Assembly: GCA_018239715.1 (NCBI GenBank)
Contig: JAFEGW010000014.1
Coordinates: forward strand, 32,040-96,039
From: Verrucomicrobiota bacterium
GTDB taxonomy: Bacteria > Chlamydiota > Chlamydiia > Chlamydiales > Rhabdochlamydiaceae
Length of the DNA stretch: 64,000 bases
Direction of reading: 5' to 3'
In this document: positions 33,860 through 42,197 of the stretch, one piece after another
How positions within the stretch are numbered: position 1 is the stretch's first letter
Layout of the letters: each line of letters starts with the position of its first letter
The notes under the pieces: model-generated
Seen by the model: only the letters and a program-made list of their open reading frames with translations
Told to the model about the DNA's origin: nothing
The model's database searches: none
Made by a program: the position numbers and the translations under genes

Positions 33860-35449
33860 ATGTCATCTCCTATTACGCCCAAAAGACCTTTACCAGCCAC
33901 AGAAGACCTTGAATCTATCCACTCTCCTCAGTCCTCTCCACGAAAACCCTTATCTCCGAAAAAACCTCGGACTCTCCCCTCATCGATCAACGGATTGCCC
34001 GTTGAGAAACAAGACCGCTCTCCCTACAAATCTCCTTCCAAGACACTCTCTCAGCAAAACCAACCTACAACTGCTACAACGAGAAGAAATTTGATCCAGG
34101 CTTTTGAAGCCGGGGAAGAAGAGATGCTTAGCTCTCCTCTAGCGAAATGTCTAGAAAATGTGGAGAAAGAAATTTTAGAGGGGCCTAATGCTTTACAAAC
34201 CCTCTCATCAACGAAGATCAGTTCTTCGGTTGTAGAAGAACCAAAATCGGGAACTCACCAGAAAATTGCCAAGCTGACTCCTCGGATCGTCAACCTCGTT
34301 TGCCTTCTAGCAAAAAAGGAAGCAAACGCTCGGTCTTTCCTCCCTCTCGATGTCGAAAAATGGAACACACAAGCCTCCCAGTTAAATGCAGCAGAGAATC
34401 GAACAGAAGCTTTCAGGGCGTGGGAACTTGCGGCTGCAGGGGCTTACCACATGCCTAAAAGACAGAAACAGATCTTAGAATCTTTAACCATCCAACAATT
34501 TGAAGCCGGCCAATTCAGGGACGCTCTTTTAAATTGCGATGCTCTCGATGCACTCTTTCCTCAGGATTTGAGTCCTGCTTTACTCATTCGAGGCTTTTGC
34601 CATCTTAAGCTGAAGAATTATGAGAAATGTTACCAATCTTTTATGGAAGCTATTAAAAAAGGCGAATCTCTATCCGATGAAGAAGAAAAACGTGTCACAG
34701 AGGATGAATGGGCAACACATTTCGATTTGATTGAAAAATCTCTAGATGCATTACAAACGGCCAAACAAGATGTCTTAGGAGACAGAAATTTGACTCTCGG
34801 TATTTTAGCTGTGATTTATAAACTACAATGCGTAAGTAATAAGTACGATGAAGCTATCGATACCTTGGAAGAGCAAGAAGAAATGCTTCCTGGAACAACT
34901 CTCTTTTCACAGGCTTTTTGCTACATTTTTCTAGAACTGCATGAAGAAAGCATAGAACTCTTTAAATCGACTCTGCAAAGGCGGCATGAAATTCCTCGTC
35001 AAACTTTCAAAGATTTAATATCTGCCGCATTGGCATTAAAAAATTTAAGTGAAGGCGCGGCCGATCTTTTAAACATCTCCAAAGAATATTGTCTGTGGGC
35101 TTTATTAGAAGCAAAGGACCCAAAAGAGCAGGAAGAAGCACTCGAAGTAAAATATGATTGCGGATTCCTTTTAGAGCAATACGAGGATGCTATCGCTACT
35201 GCGCAAACTTTGGAGAATTTAAAACCGAGCAGTCCCGCTCCCCTCCTTTTTCAAGCTTTGTGTTTTCATAAACAAGAAGACCATAAAAATGTTATCCGAG
35301 TTCTAAAAAAGGCCCTGAAGCTCAAGAACCATCTTCCTAAGCTGGATCAGGATCTTCTCAACGGCTGTGTTATGGCTCTTAATTTCGCGGGCCAATATGG
35401 TTTAGCAGAGCAATATTTAGAGTGGGCTAATGCCCAGGAAAATTCGTAA
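33860..35449 (+). CDS. Putative effector: CDK-type phosphosite tail plus TPR-like repeats (copy 1)
   Basis: A 529-residue protein, paralogue of the next gene. The N-terminal 60 residues are basic and disordered-looking with five full S/T-P-x-K/R sites: T6 (TPKR), S26 (SPRK), S32 (SPKK), S54 (SPYK) and S58 (SPSK). It also has R/K-x-L elements that could dock cyclins and a bipartite basic patch like a nuclear signal. From about residue 170 the chain is all-helical with TPR-like units, for example LIRGFCHLKLKNYEKCYQSF and LLFQALCFHKQEDHKNVI. No enzymatic motif is seen. A host-nuclear, kinase-regulated scaffold is a reasonable hypothesis, not a demonstrated function. Confidence 0.75.
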   Translation: MSSPITPKRPLPATEDLESIHSPQSSPRKPLSPKKPRTLPSSINGLPVEKQDRSPYKSPSKTLSQQNQPTTATTRRNLIQAFEAGEEEMLSSPLAKCLENVEKEILEGPNALQTLSSTKISSSVVEEPKSGTHQKIAKLTPRIVNLVCLLAKKEANARSFLPLDVEKWNTQASQLNAAENRTEAFRAWELAAAGAYHMPKRQKQILESLTIQQFEAGQFRDALLNCDALDALFPQDLSPALLIRGFCHLKLKNYEKCYQSFMEAIKKGESLSDEEEKRVTEDEWATHFDLIEKSLDALQTAKQDVLGDRNLTLGILAVIYKLQCVSNKYDEAIDTLEEQEEMLPGTTLFSQAFCYIFLELHEESIELFKSTLQRRHEIPRQTFKDLISAALALKNLSEGAADLLNISKEYCLWALLEAKDPKEQEEALEVKYDCGFLLEQYEDAIATAQTLENLKPSSPAPLLFQALCFHKQEDHKNVIRVLKKALKLKNHLPKLDQDLLNGCVMALNFAGQYGLAEQYLEWANAQENS

Positions 35450-35471
35450 AGGACTTAAAATCTTTTACCTC

Positions 35472-35548
35472 ATGAGCATAGGATGACTGCTAATGCTCTC
35501 AAGACCCCTTTTTAGGTTCCTACCTTAACAATCAGGAGTCATGCTCAT
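35472..35548. repeat. Imperfect inverted repeat between the paralogues
   Basis: ATGAGCAT...GATGACT near 35472 pairs imperfectly with AGTCATGCTCAT ending at about 35547. It lies 20 nt after the stop of the first paralogue. A bulged stem of roughly 14 bp is possible, perhaps a transcript-end structure or a remnant of duplication. No T tract follows. Confidence 0.3.
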
Positions 35549-35639
35549 CCATTTTAAACCTTATTTCGGATAAATTATTAAACAACATTTTATTGATAAA
35601 AAACTTACATTTCATATTGTTTTCATTAATTGTTTATTA

Positions 35640-35677
35640 TATAATTAATTCCAAATTAAATATTTAGGATTAAAGTT
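35640..35677 (+). promoter_or_regulatory. AT-rich leader, second paralogue
   Basis: TATAAT (35640-35645) lies 32 nt before the ATG, followed by AAATTAAATATTTAGGATTAA. The sequence and spacing closely match the leader of copy 1 at 33820, so the promoter was probably duplicated with the gene. Confidence 0.5.
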
Positions 35678-37258
35678 ATGTCGTCTCCTATTAAGGGACC
35701 AGCTTCCAAAAGGCCTTTATCAGCCACAGAAGATCTTGAAGCTATCCACTCTCCACAGAGCTCCCCTCGAAAACCACTGACGCCCAAAAAATCTCGAAAT
35801 CAAGATTCATTGCTCAATGGATTGCCCGTTGAAAAGCAAGATTACTCTCCCTATAAATCCCCTTCAGAGATCGTCAGCCAACTCCACCAAGCTACTGCTG
35901 CTCCTTTGAGACGAAACTTGATGAAAGCTTTCGAAGCTGCGGAAAAAGAAAACTTCTGCTTGCCTCTGATCACGAGCGAACAAAGTTTAAAGGAAGAAAT
36001 TTTCGAAGAACCTCCTGTATTAAACTTACCCATATTGTCTGAGAAAGATATGCAGACTTCTCTCTTAGTCGAAGAAAAGCCAATTTCGAGTAAGAAAGCC
36101 TGTCGTCCTTCTCCTCCTATAGTCAATCTCGGCCATTTCATCCAAAAAAGAGTAGAAAACGCTCGATTTTCCTTTCCGTTGGATGTCGAAAAATGGAGCG
36201 CGCAAGCATCTGAGTTGTATAAACAAGAAAACTTAGAAAACTTCAGTGAAGCTTTCCGGTCCTGGGAGCTCGCTTCTGTAGGAGCTCACCATACACCTAA
36301 ACGCCAAAAAGAAATCTTAGAGTCTTTGGCAGTTTGTCAACTTAATGCGGGTCGATACAGGGATGCTCTTGTCACCTGCAAGATGATCGACGGATTGTTC
36401 CCTTTAGCACTCACGACACAATTCTTGATTGAAGGATTGTGCTACTTTAAACTCAAGAACTACAAAAAGGGTTGTGAGTCTTTAGAGAAAGCGGAGGAAA
36501 AATACAGCGCTTCACCCGTAGAAGAACGTCCATTAACTGATGCTGAACAGACCACTCATGGTGAATTAATCTCACGGGGTATGGAGATCTTAAAAATAGT
36601 CAAAGACGAGGTCACATGGGACAAACCTTTGCTACGTGATATTTTGGAGACTCTCAGCTTACTGCAGATTAGATGCGACGAAATCGAAGATGCCATCGAT
36701 ACTCTCCAGGAAAAAGAAGATTTTTTTCCGGGGTCAGGACTTTTGTCTCGAGCCGCTCTACATTTCCGTCGAGGTGAGTTTGATGAAAGCCATAATCTTT
36801 TTAAATTAGCTCTGCAAAAGAAAAGTGAAAATCCTGATGAAAAATTCCGGATTTTAATAAAAGCAGCACACATGACATATGTAACGAGCGAAGAAAAAGC
36901 CGAAATTTTTCAACTCAGCAGAGAATATGCAAGTTGGGCCTTATCGATAGCAGAACAAGAAGAGGAAAAACAAGGGGCATTTTTAGTCAAATTTAATTGT
37001 GAATTCTTTTTAAAGGAGTATAGAGCAGCGCTCGCTACGGCGCAAAAATTACGGACTTTAGAATCCTTCAGCCAAGTCTGTGCAGCTCTTTGTCATTTCC
37101 AGCTTCAACAGGCTCCCGAAGGCATACAACTATTAAAAGATGCTCTTCCATTCAAAACAACTCTTCGTGAAATACACCTTGAGGTTTTCAAGGAATGCGT
37201 CTTGGCCCTTAGAAGCGCGGGTGAACATAGTCTGGCTGATGAATATCTTCAGAACTAG
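35678..37258 (+). CDS. Putative effector: CDK-type phosphosite tail plus TPR-like repeats (copy 2)
   Basis: A 526-residue paralogue of the upstream gene. The two align along their length; blocks such as ATEDLE, IHSPQSSPRKPL, NGLPVEKQD, SPYKSPS and PLDVEKW are shared. Full S/T-P-x-K/R sites are S3 (SPIK), S29 (SPRK), T35 (TPKK) and S57 (SPYK). The T35 site keeps its class despite a Ser-to-Thr change relative to copy 1. The helical C-terminal region has repeats such as LIEGLCYFKLKNYKKGCESL. No catalytic motif, signal peptide or membrane helix is evident. Preservation of the phosphosite tail in both copies argues that it matters for function. Confidence 0.75.
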   Translation: MSSPIKGPASKRPLSATEDLEAIHSPQSSPRKPLTPKKSRNQDSLLNGLPVEKQDYSPYKSPSEIVSQLHQATAAPLRRNLMKAFEAAEKENFCLPLITSEQSLKEEIFEEPPVLNLPILSEKDMQTSLLVEEKPISSKKACRPSPPIVNLGHFIQKRVENARFSFPLDVEKWSAQASELYKQENLENFSEAFRSWELASVGAHHTPKRQKEILESLAVCQLNAGRYRDALVTCKMIDGLFPLALTTQFLIEGLCYFKLKNYKKGCESLEKAEEKYSASPVEERPLTDAEQTTHGELISRGMEILKIVKDEVTWDKPLLRDILETLSLLQIRCDEIEDAIDTLQEKEDFFPGSGLLSRAALHFRRGEFDESHNLFKLALQKKSENPDEKFRILIKAAHMTYVTSEEKAEIFQLSREYASWALSIAEQEEEKQGAFLVKFNCEFFLKEYRAALATAQKLRTLESFSQVCAALCHFQLQQAPEGIQLLKDALPFKTTLREIHLEVFKECVLALRSAGEHSLADEYLQN

Positions 37259-37379
37259 AGCTCTAAAAACTAAAGCCTAGCCCTCCATCTACTTTAAAAA
37301 CCTGTCCTTTCTAAAACTCAAAAATTTCTACCTTTTTAATCTTTTTTATTTAAAGATATAGCCTTTTTGCAGGTCTTAT

Positions 37380-37877
37380 GTGAAATCTATTGCTTTGAAC
37401 GTCCCCGGCGATCCTTTAGAAGCTGAAATTTTAGACCTTATTGATCTCATCGATAGCTATCACGTGTCCGCCAATTTTTGTACTTGGCTTTCGGATAACC
37501 AGTACAAGCAAAATTTGATTCATGAAGATTATCAAGGCGAAAAATATCTCCGTATCACCCAATTTACTATTCACGATGTCCTCGTTTTCACGGGCAAGCA
37601 TGAATTCTACCTAAGCACGCTAGACCCCACCTTTAGGAAAAAAATGACCGCTCCTTTTGTCGAAGTCTCCGCAAGCTATCTTGAAAGCCTGGGTTACCGC
37701 AAAAAAAGGATTGCTCGTGTAGCATCTGAATCCTCTTACACCGTCATATCTCGTAATTACATGAAAGATGATTTGATCGCTTTGTCTTGGGAAATCTATG
37801 AGCTCCAGCCTATTCTGAAAATCTATAACGAAAAGAAGAGCCCCTTGAAATATTGGATGTCCGTAAAAAGAGAATAA
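37380..37877 (+). CDS. Hypothetical protein, tandem paralogue A (165 aa)
   Basis: A 165-residue soluble protein of unknown function. It is a diverged paralogue of the next gene: both contain a F-x-x-W/YWL-x-x-x-x segment, a Y-x-RI-x-x-x-x-I-H block (YLRITQFTIHDVLVFTG here), FYL, a YTVIS strand and a WEIYEL...ILKIYNEKK ending. The probable start is GTG at 37380, since the neighbouring ATG is followed at once by TGA. An AGG-containing ribosome site precedes it. The gene lies 10 nt before its paralogue, so both are co-transcribed. Confidence 0.65.
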   Translation: MKSIALNVPGDPLEAEILDLIDLIDSYHVSANFCTWLSDNQYKQNLIHEDYQGEKYLRITQFTIHDVLVFTGKHEFYLSTLDPTFRKKMTAPFVEVSASYLESLGYRKKRIARVASESSYTVISRNYMKDDLIALSWEIYELQPILKIYNEKKSPLKYWMSVKRE

Positions 37878-37887
37878 AAATTGAAAG

Positions 37888-38358
37888 ATGAATGGCGATG
37901 AATATATAGAAAAAATCGATTTCGATTATATCATTCATACTATTCACAACTTTCCTTTAAGCACGGAATTTTTTTACTGGCTCGCTCAAGATGATGTAGA
38001 AAATAAGATCATTTTGGAGAAAATAGAAGGGGGCGTATATGAGAGAATCGGCGAGTATTACATTCATAAGCTGAGAGTCTTTGACGGCGGGGGGAAATTT
38101 TATTTAGATAAGATTTCCGAGTCGATGAATCTGCGCTTTTCCACTGAAAAGGAGCTGTTCTATGCCCTCTTGCCCGAATTACGCCAACTCGAAAAGAAAA
38201 CTGTCTCAGAGCATCTGAACGGCTGTTACTTCACCGTTGTTTCAGATTTTTACTATAAAGGAAAAGCGTGCGGCAGCTGCTGGGAAATCTACGATCTTCC
38301 CAAGATCATCCATATCTACAAAATCAAAAAGGCTCCCGCCAAGCCCCTCCACGTGTAG
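37888..38358 (+). CDS. Hypothetical protein, tandem paralogue B (156 aa)
   Basis: A 156-residue paralogue of the preceding gene. Matching blocks are FFYWLAQDD, YERIGEYYIHKLRVFDGGG, KFYL, YFTVVSDFYYKG and SCWEIYDLPKIIHIYKIKKAP. The two share predicted strand/helix pattern but diverge strongly between blocks. It has no membrane segment or known motif. The ATG is preceded by GAAAG. Tandem duplication with divergence next to the CDK-motif pair marks this region as an expansion zone of lineage-specific genes. Confidence 0.65.
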   Translation: MNGDEYIEKIDFDYIIHTIHNFPLSTEFFYWLAQDDVENKIILEKIEGGVYERIGEYYIHKLRVFDGGGKFYLDKISESMNLRFSTEKELFYALLPELRQLEKKTVSEHLNGCYFTVVSDFYYKGKACGSCWEIYDLPKIIHIYKIKKAPAKPLHV

Positions 38359-38410
38359 ATTCTCATAATTTTTTCTTGAAGCCCTGCTTCCATTCTTCTA
38401 AAGTGAGGAA

Positions 38411-40552
38411 ATGGTGCATTCTAAGCTCGGTTATGAGGCGTTGCTGGCGATCCTATTTGGAATCGCTATAGGACTCTTCTTCGGACCGCTCTGTAATATC
38501 TTAAAACCTGTGGGAGACATCTTTGTTTTCACCCTTCAAATGGTGGTCATCCCTTACATCCCCTCGCTTTTAATGCATGGCCTGGGCTCTCTTTCCCCTG
38601 AACTGGCAAAAAAGCTCTTTAAAAAAGGGTGGCTCGTCCTGACGCTGTTATGGTTCATCGTCCTTGTCGTTTGCTATATGATGAAAGCCTTAATCCCCAC
38701 TCCCCTTCCCAACCCCGATCCCAGCTTTTCATTAGAACAAGCCGCCTCTATCCCCGGTTCTACAAGCCTGCTCATTCCAGGGACCAAGTTAAACATGGTC
38801 TTCTATAATGTCGTGCCCATCATCACCGCTTTCAGTTTAATTTTCGGCCTCGCATTAATGCATCTCAAAGAAAAAGATCCTCTTTTGAGCCTTTTCGAAA
38901 GGATCAACGGCTCCTTAGAGCGTATTATTAAATGGATCACTATTGTTTCGCCCATCGGGATTTTTGCTCATGTCGCCTATGTGATGGGCACGGTGAACTT
39001 CGACGATCTTGCCAAACTGCAGCTCTATCTCGGGATTATTATTGCCACCACCCTTCTTTTAAGCCTGTGGGTGTTGCCCATTATTGTCTCTTGCCTGACT
39101 GCCATCCCCTATCGAGACCTGTTTCGCGAATACAAAATCGTCGGCTTTCTTCCGTTTGCAACAGCCATTCCGACCATCGCACTTCCTTATATTAACAACG
39201 CCATGCGGCGGCTGGCGGAAAGGAAAAATCTGGAGCTGGCCACTTTTAAAGGAACCTCACAAACGATTGTCCCCATCGGTTTTGGATTTGCGCAGCTAGG
39301 GAATTTTCTGCCTCTTCTATTCATCTTCTTCCTCTCTTTTTTCTATCGGCATCCTCTGACGGACCTCCAAGCAATCGCAGTGCCCTTATTAGTCGCTATC
39401 TTTTCTCTAGGAACCCCTCAATTTTCTTTTGTTGCCCTTCCTTTTCTTCTCTCCACACTTTCTCTGCCTGCCCAGGGCTTCAGCCTTTACGCAGAAATCT
39501 CGGCCATTACGTTGAATTTTCAGGTCCTTCTCAGTACAGTCTCCATGCTCTCTTTCATGTATCTGGTGGTGCTCCGCTATTACGGCCTGCTCGTAATTGA
39601 ATGGCGGCGGCTGGCTTTTCATATCGGGTGCATATTAGCTCTCTTCGTTGCGGTCATCGCCATGGGGAAAAAATTCATTCATACAGAGGATAATTACCAG
39701 GACCTCTATTACAGCCTTAAAATGGACAAGGTCATCGAAAACCCTCCCCCTGTGACGATCTATACTCACAGAATCCCTCCCCCTACTACCCATGTGCAGG
39801 GATCTACCATGGGGAGGATTTTAGAAAGAGGTGCCATTCGAGTAGGGTATGATACGCGCGATATTCTCTTTTGCTACTTAAACAAATGGAACGAGCTGGT
39901 GGGATACGATGTCGCTTATGCTTATCAACTCGCCAAGGACCTCGATGTCAAACTGGAACTTGTTCCGATCAATTACGATACCCTCATTCAAGATGTCGAA
40001 TCAGGATACTGCGATATTGTCATGTCGGCCATTATCATGGATGAAACCCGTATTTTATCCATGGGATTTAGCAACCCTTATCTTGAGCAATTCAATGTTC
40101 TTGTCGTCCCTCTTAAAGAAGCGGACAAATACCGTAATTTAGAGCATCTTCAACAAAACACCCATTTTAAAATAGGTGCGCTGGGAGCTTATAAAGAGGT
40201 CGTCGCTCAGCATTTCCCCGATAGCACCCTGATCGTGGGATCTTCTGAAGACATGCTGCAGGGCAAGTTCGATGCGTACGTCTGGGGCGAGCTACAAGCC
40301 AACGTCTGGTGCTTATTGCATCCTGAGTTTATTGTTCTTCCCTATCAGGGGAAACTAGGCAAAAAATATTTTGCCTATCCGACCCAAAGAGAAGATGAAC
40401 AGCTGGTCCATTTCCTCAATGAATGGCTGCAGCTCAAACAAGAGCAGGGGTTTGAACTGAAACAACGGCAATATTGGTTCCTGGGCAAACTCAACAATCC
40501 CGAAGCCCAACGGTGGAGCGTTATTCGCAACGTTCTCCATTGGGTCGACTGA
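38411..40552 (+). CDS. Dicarboxylate/amino-acid:cation symporter fused to a solute-binding domain
   Basis: A 713-residue protein. Residues about 1-420 are an SDF (DAACS) symporter with eight hydrophobic helices and re-entrant loops, including TLQMVVIPYIPSLLMHG and the Ser/Thr-rich GTSQTIVPIGFGFAQLGN. Residues about 455-700 form a type-3 solute-binding domain beginning GRILERGAIRVGYDTRD, with ELVGYDVAYAYQLAKDL and YCDIVMSAIIMDETRI. Such binding domains normally serve ABC transporters or receptors as separate proteins. Here the domain would be tethered outside the inner membrane and could feed substrate to the symporter. A GAGGAA site precedes the ATG. Likely ligands are amino acids or dicarboxylates. 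Confidence 0.88.
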   Translation: MVHSKLGYEALLAILFGIAIGLFFGPLCNILKPVGDIFVFTLQMVVIPYIPSLLMHGLGSLSPELAKKLFKKGWLVLTLLWFIVLVVCYMMKALIPTPLPNPDPSFSLEQAASIPGSTSLLIPGTKLNMVFYNVVPIITAFSLIFGLALMHLKEKDPLLSLFERINGSLERIIKWITIVSPIGIFAHVAYVMGTVNFDDLAKLQLYLGIIIATTLLLSLWVLPIIVSCLTAIPYRDLFREYKIVGFLPFATAIPTIALPYINNAMRRLAERKNLELATFKGTSQTIVPIGFGFAQLGNFLPLLFIFFLSFFYRHPLTDLQAIAVPLLVAIFSLGTPQFSFVALPFLLSTLSLPAQGFSLYAEISAITLNFQVLLSTVSMLSFMYLVVLRYYGLLVIEWRRLAFHIGCILALFVAVIAMGKKFIHTEDNYQDLYYSLKMDKVIENPPPVTIYTHRIPPPTTHVQGSTMGRILERGAIRVGYDTRDILFCYLNKWNELVGYDVAYAYQLAKDLDVKLELVPINYDTLIQDVESGYCDIVMSAIIMDETRILSMGFSNPYLEQFNVLVVPLKEADKYRNLEHLQQNTHFKIGALGAYKEVVAQHFPDSTLIVGSSEDMLQGKFDAYVWGELQANVWCLLHPEFIVLPYQGKLGKKYFAYPTQREDEQLVHFLNEWLQLKQEQGFELKQRQYWFLGKLNNPEAQRWSVIRNVLHWVD

Positions 40553-40601
40553 ACCAAAAAGAATATCCTCTAAAGAAAAAATAGTCTATCATTCTAGTCC
40601 T

Positions 40602-41147
40602 ATGCATTCTCTTTGCGTCCAGTCTGTCCAAGATCTTTTTGTGATCCCTTTTTATACTCTCCCCTCCGGAGATAAAAATGACCGCTTGCACGGCGAGGAA
40701 AATTGCAAACTTTGGATAGCAACCGCTACATCGACCGCTCTGGCTGCAGGGTTCTTTTTCGCGAATATTGGCGCATTAAAAGCAGCTCATTTTGCCCTAC
40801 AGCTCCTAGCCGATAAGTTCGACGCCTACGAAAGTGCTAATTTTTTTAGCCTCTTTGCCAATAACGCAGTACTATGGGTCTTATCCCGCATTTACGTACG
40901 ACGCGATTACCAAGCATTCACCTTAGCCGCACTCGCAACCAACGCTTACAGTGGCATTCGTAGTTATAAGGCGGGCAATTATATTTTCTGCGGGATTAGC
41001 GCATTGTTTTCCTATCGAATTTTGAGTGACAATGATCAAAAATACCGCTACTTCGGATCTTGGAAGGGTTCTATCGAGCGCTTCGCTGAGAATTGGGCTC
41101 CGACCATGGCTGCTTACTATGGCTACCGACCCGCTCCTCAACATTAA
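40602..41147 (+). CDS. Hypothetical membrane-associated protein (181 aa)
   Basis: A 181-residue protein with several moderately hydrophobic helices: about residues 37-60 (a run of Ala/Thr/Phe/Gly), 82-97 (FFSLFANNAVLWVLSR) and 107-145. It contains many Tyr residues and ends near WAPTMAAYYGYRPAP. No domain is recognised. The ATG lacks a ribosome site; a TATCAT box at about 40584 would give a very short leader. It is convergent with the VOC gene, 5 nt apart. A membrane or inclusion-targeted protein is possible. Confidence 0.55.
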   Translation: MHSLCVQSVQDLFVIPFYTLPSGDKNDRLHGEENCKLWIATATSTALAAGFFFANIGALKAAHFALQLLADKFDAYESANFFSLFANNAVLWVLSRIYVRRDYQAFTLAALATNAYSGIRSYKAGNYIFCGISALFSYRILSDNDQKYRYFGSWKGSIERFAENWAPTMAAYYGYRPAPQH

Positions 41148-41152
41148 AAGGT

Positions 41153-41515
41153 TTAGCGAGCTCTTTTTTCCTGGGCCCGCGCAATGATTTCTTCTTCGGT
41201 AAGGTCGGTTTGAATCAGTTCGATCGGAGCTCCGCCATCTTCGATAAAAGCGACAAGAAAGCCTTCCAAAGGATAATACGGCTCCATGATGACCTTTTTC
41301 CCTTGCAATGCTTTTTGCATATCTTTCACTTTGAAGGCCACGTGAGGGACCGTTTTGATCAAAGGATGCAAATCTGAATCGGGTTCATAACGGTGCCACT
41401 GAACACGGAACTCGCTGCCTTCATAACCTGAGACATACATTTTAAACTGAGGGATATACTCTTCCCCTTCTCTTTTTTCGGTCGTGGGAATGCCCATATG
41501 ATGATATTCGTACAT
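41153..41515 (-). CDS. VOC-superfamily (glyoxalase/dioxygenase-fold) protein
   Basis: A 120-residue single-domain protein with the paired beta-alpha-beta-beta-beta fold of the vicinal oxygen chelate superfamily. It begins YEYHHMGIPT, the usual N-terminal His strand, and has VPHVAFKVKDMQKAL in the second module and FIEDGGAPIELIQ at the metal-ligand Glu strand. Substrates vary from methylglyoxal adducts to catechols and antibiotics, so no reaction can be named. The first base of the ORF (41515) is well supported by the domain start. Confidence 0.8.
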   Translation of the reverse strand: MYEYHHMGIPTTEKREGEEYIPQFKMYVSGYEGSEFRVQWHRYEPDSDLHPLIKTVPHVAFKVKDMQKALQGKKVIMEPYYPLEGFLVAFIEDGGAPIELIQTDLTEEEIIARAQEKRAR

Positions 41516-41548
41516 ACGACATCAAACCATACGCGATAAAAGCTTATC

Positions 41549-42019
41549 CTACAAGGGGAAGGAAAGGTAGAAAGCGAGCACATTTACCCCGGGATTTCGT
41601 CGGGATAGATGGGCATTGGAAAGATGATAAAAAGACACCCCCAGCCTGTAATCATTGCTAAAACGAAAAGCCATGTCCATTGCTGATTTAAACTCGATCG
41701 GGTAGCCCAAATCTTTCCCTTTCCCTTGAAAGTACACGCCGGGACAAAAGCTCGGCGCTAGCACCAGCGTATTCCAGAGTAGAAGATCGTAGCAAATGCC
41801 TCCGTAAAAAAAAGTGCTGCCCGCATCGGTGACAAACATCCCCACTTGAGGCCGAAGCTCAGCCACGACGGGCTTCCACTTATATTCGGCTTGAAACAAA
41901 CCCTTTTTATGCACCCCAGTGATATTGGAACACCCCCCTCCTAATGAAAGAAGAGCAGGCCTGTCTGCCATGAGAACCGATGTCGCAACCAGACTAAGAA
42001 TAAAAAACTTTTTTACCAT
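41549..42019 (-). CDS. PagL-like lipid A deacylase / acyloxyacyl hydrolase family protein
   Basis: A 156-residue exported protein with a signal peptide (KKFFILSLVATSVLMA) and an all-beta barrel-like body. The C-terminal FYHLSNAHLSRRNPGVNVL matches the PagL active-site block with catalytic His and Ser (H-x-S-N). The residue at the position of PagL Glu140 appears to be Asn, as I recall for many NPGxN-type relatives. PagL removes a fatty acid from the 3 position of lipid A in the outer membrane. Altered lipid A would help evade host detection; activity here is unproven. The start at 42019 follows AAGTGA and fits the signal peptide; a longer form from 42037 is possible. Confidence 0.75.
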   Translation of the reverse strand: MVKKFFILSLVATSVLMADRPALLSLGGGCSNITGVHKKGLFQAEYKWKPVVAELRPQVGMFVTDAGSTFFYGGICYDLLLWNTLVLAPSFCPGVYFQGKGKDLGYPIEFKSAMDMAFRFSNDYRLGVSFYHLSNAHLSRRNPGVNVLAFYLSFPL

Positions 42020-42197
42020 AAAAAATTCACTTAGCATATCTATCTTCTAAAAATCTATAGATTTCTCGACGTTAGAGAGAGTCCACGAATTTTGGATCGA
42101 TTTTTAATTCAAAAGGCCTAGATAAAAGGACTGAAACTGAGCTTGCGGACACTCTCTTAACTTGTTTCTTAACAAAAAGCCGTTTATCATAGAGTTA

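Noticed and set aside
42162..42197. Upstream TTG start of rnr
   Set aside because: Adds non-family residues, and the ATG at 42198 fits the family N-terminus.
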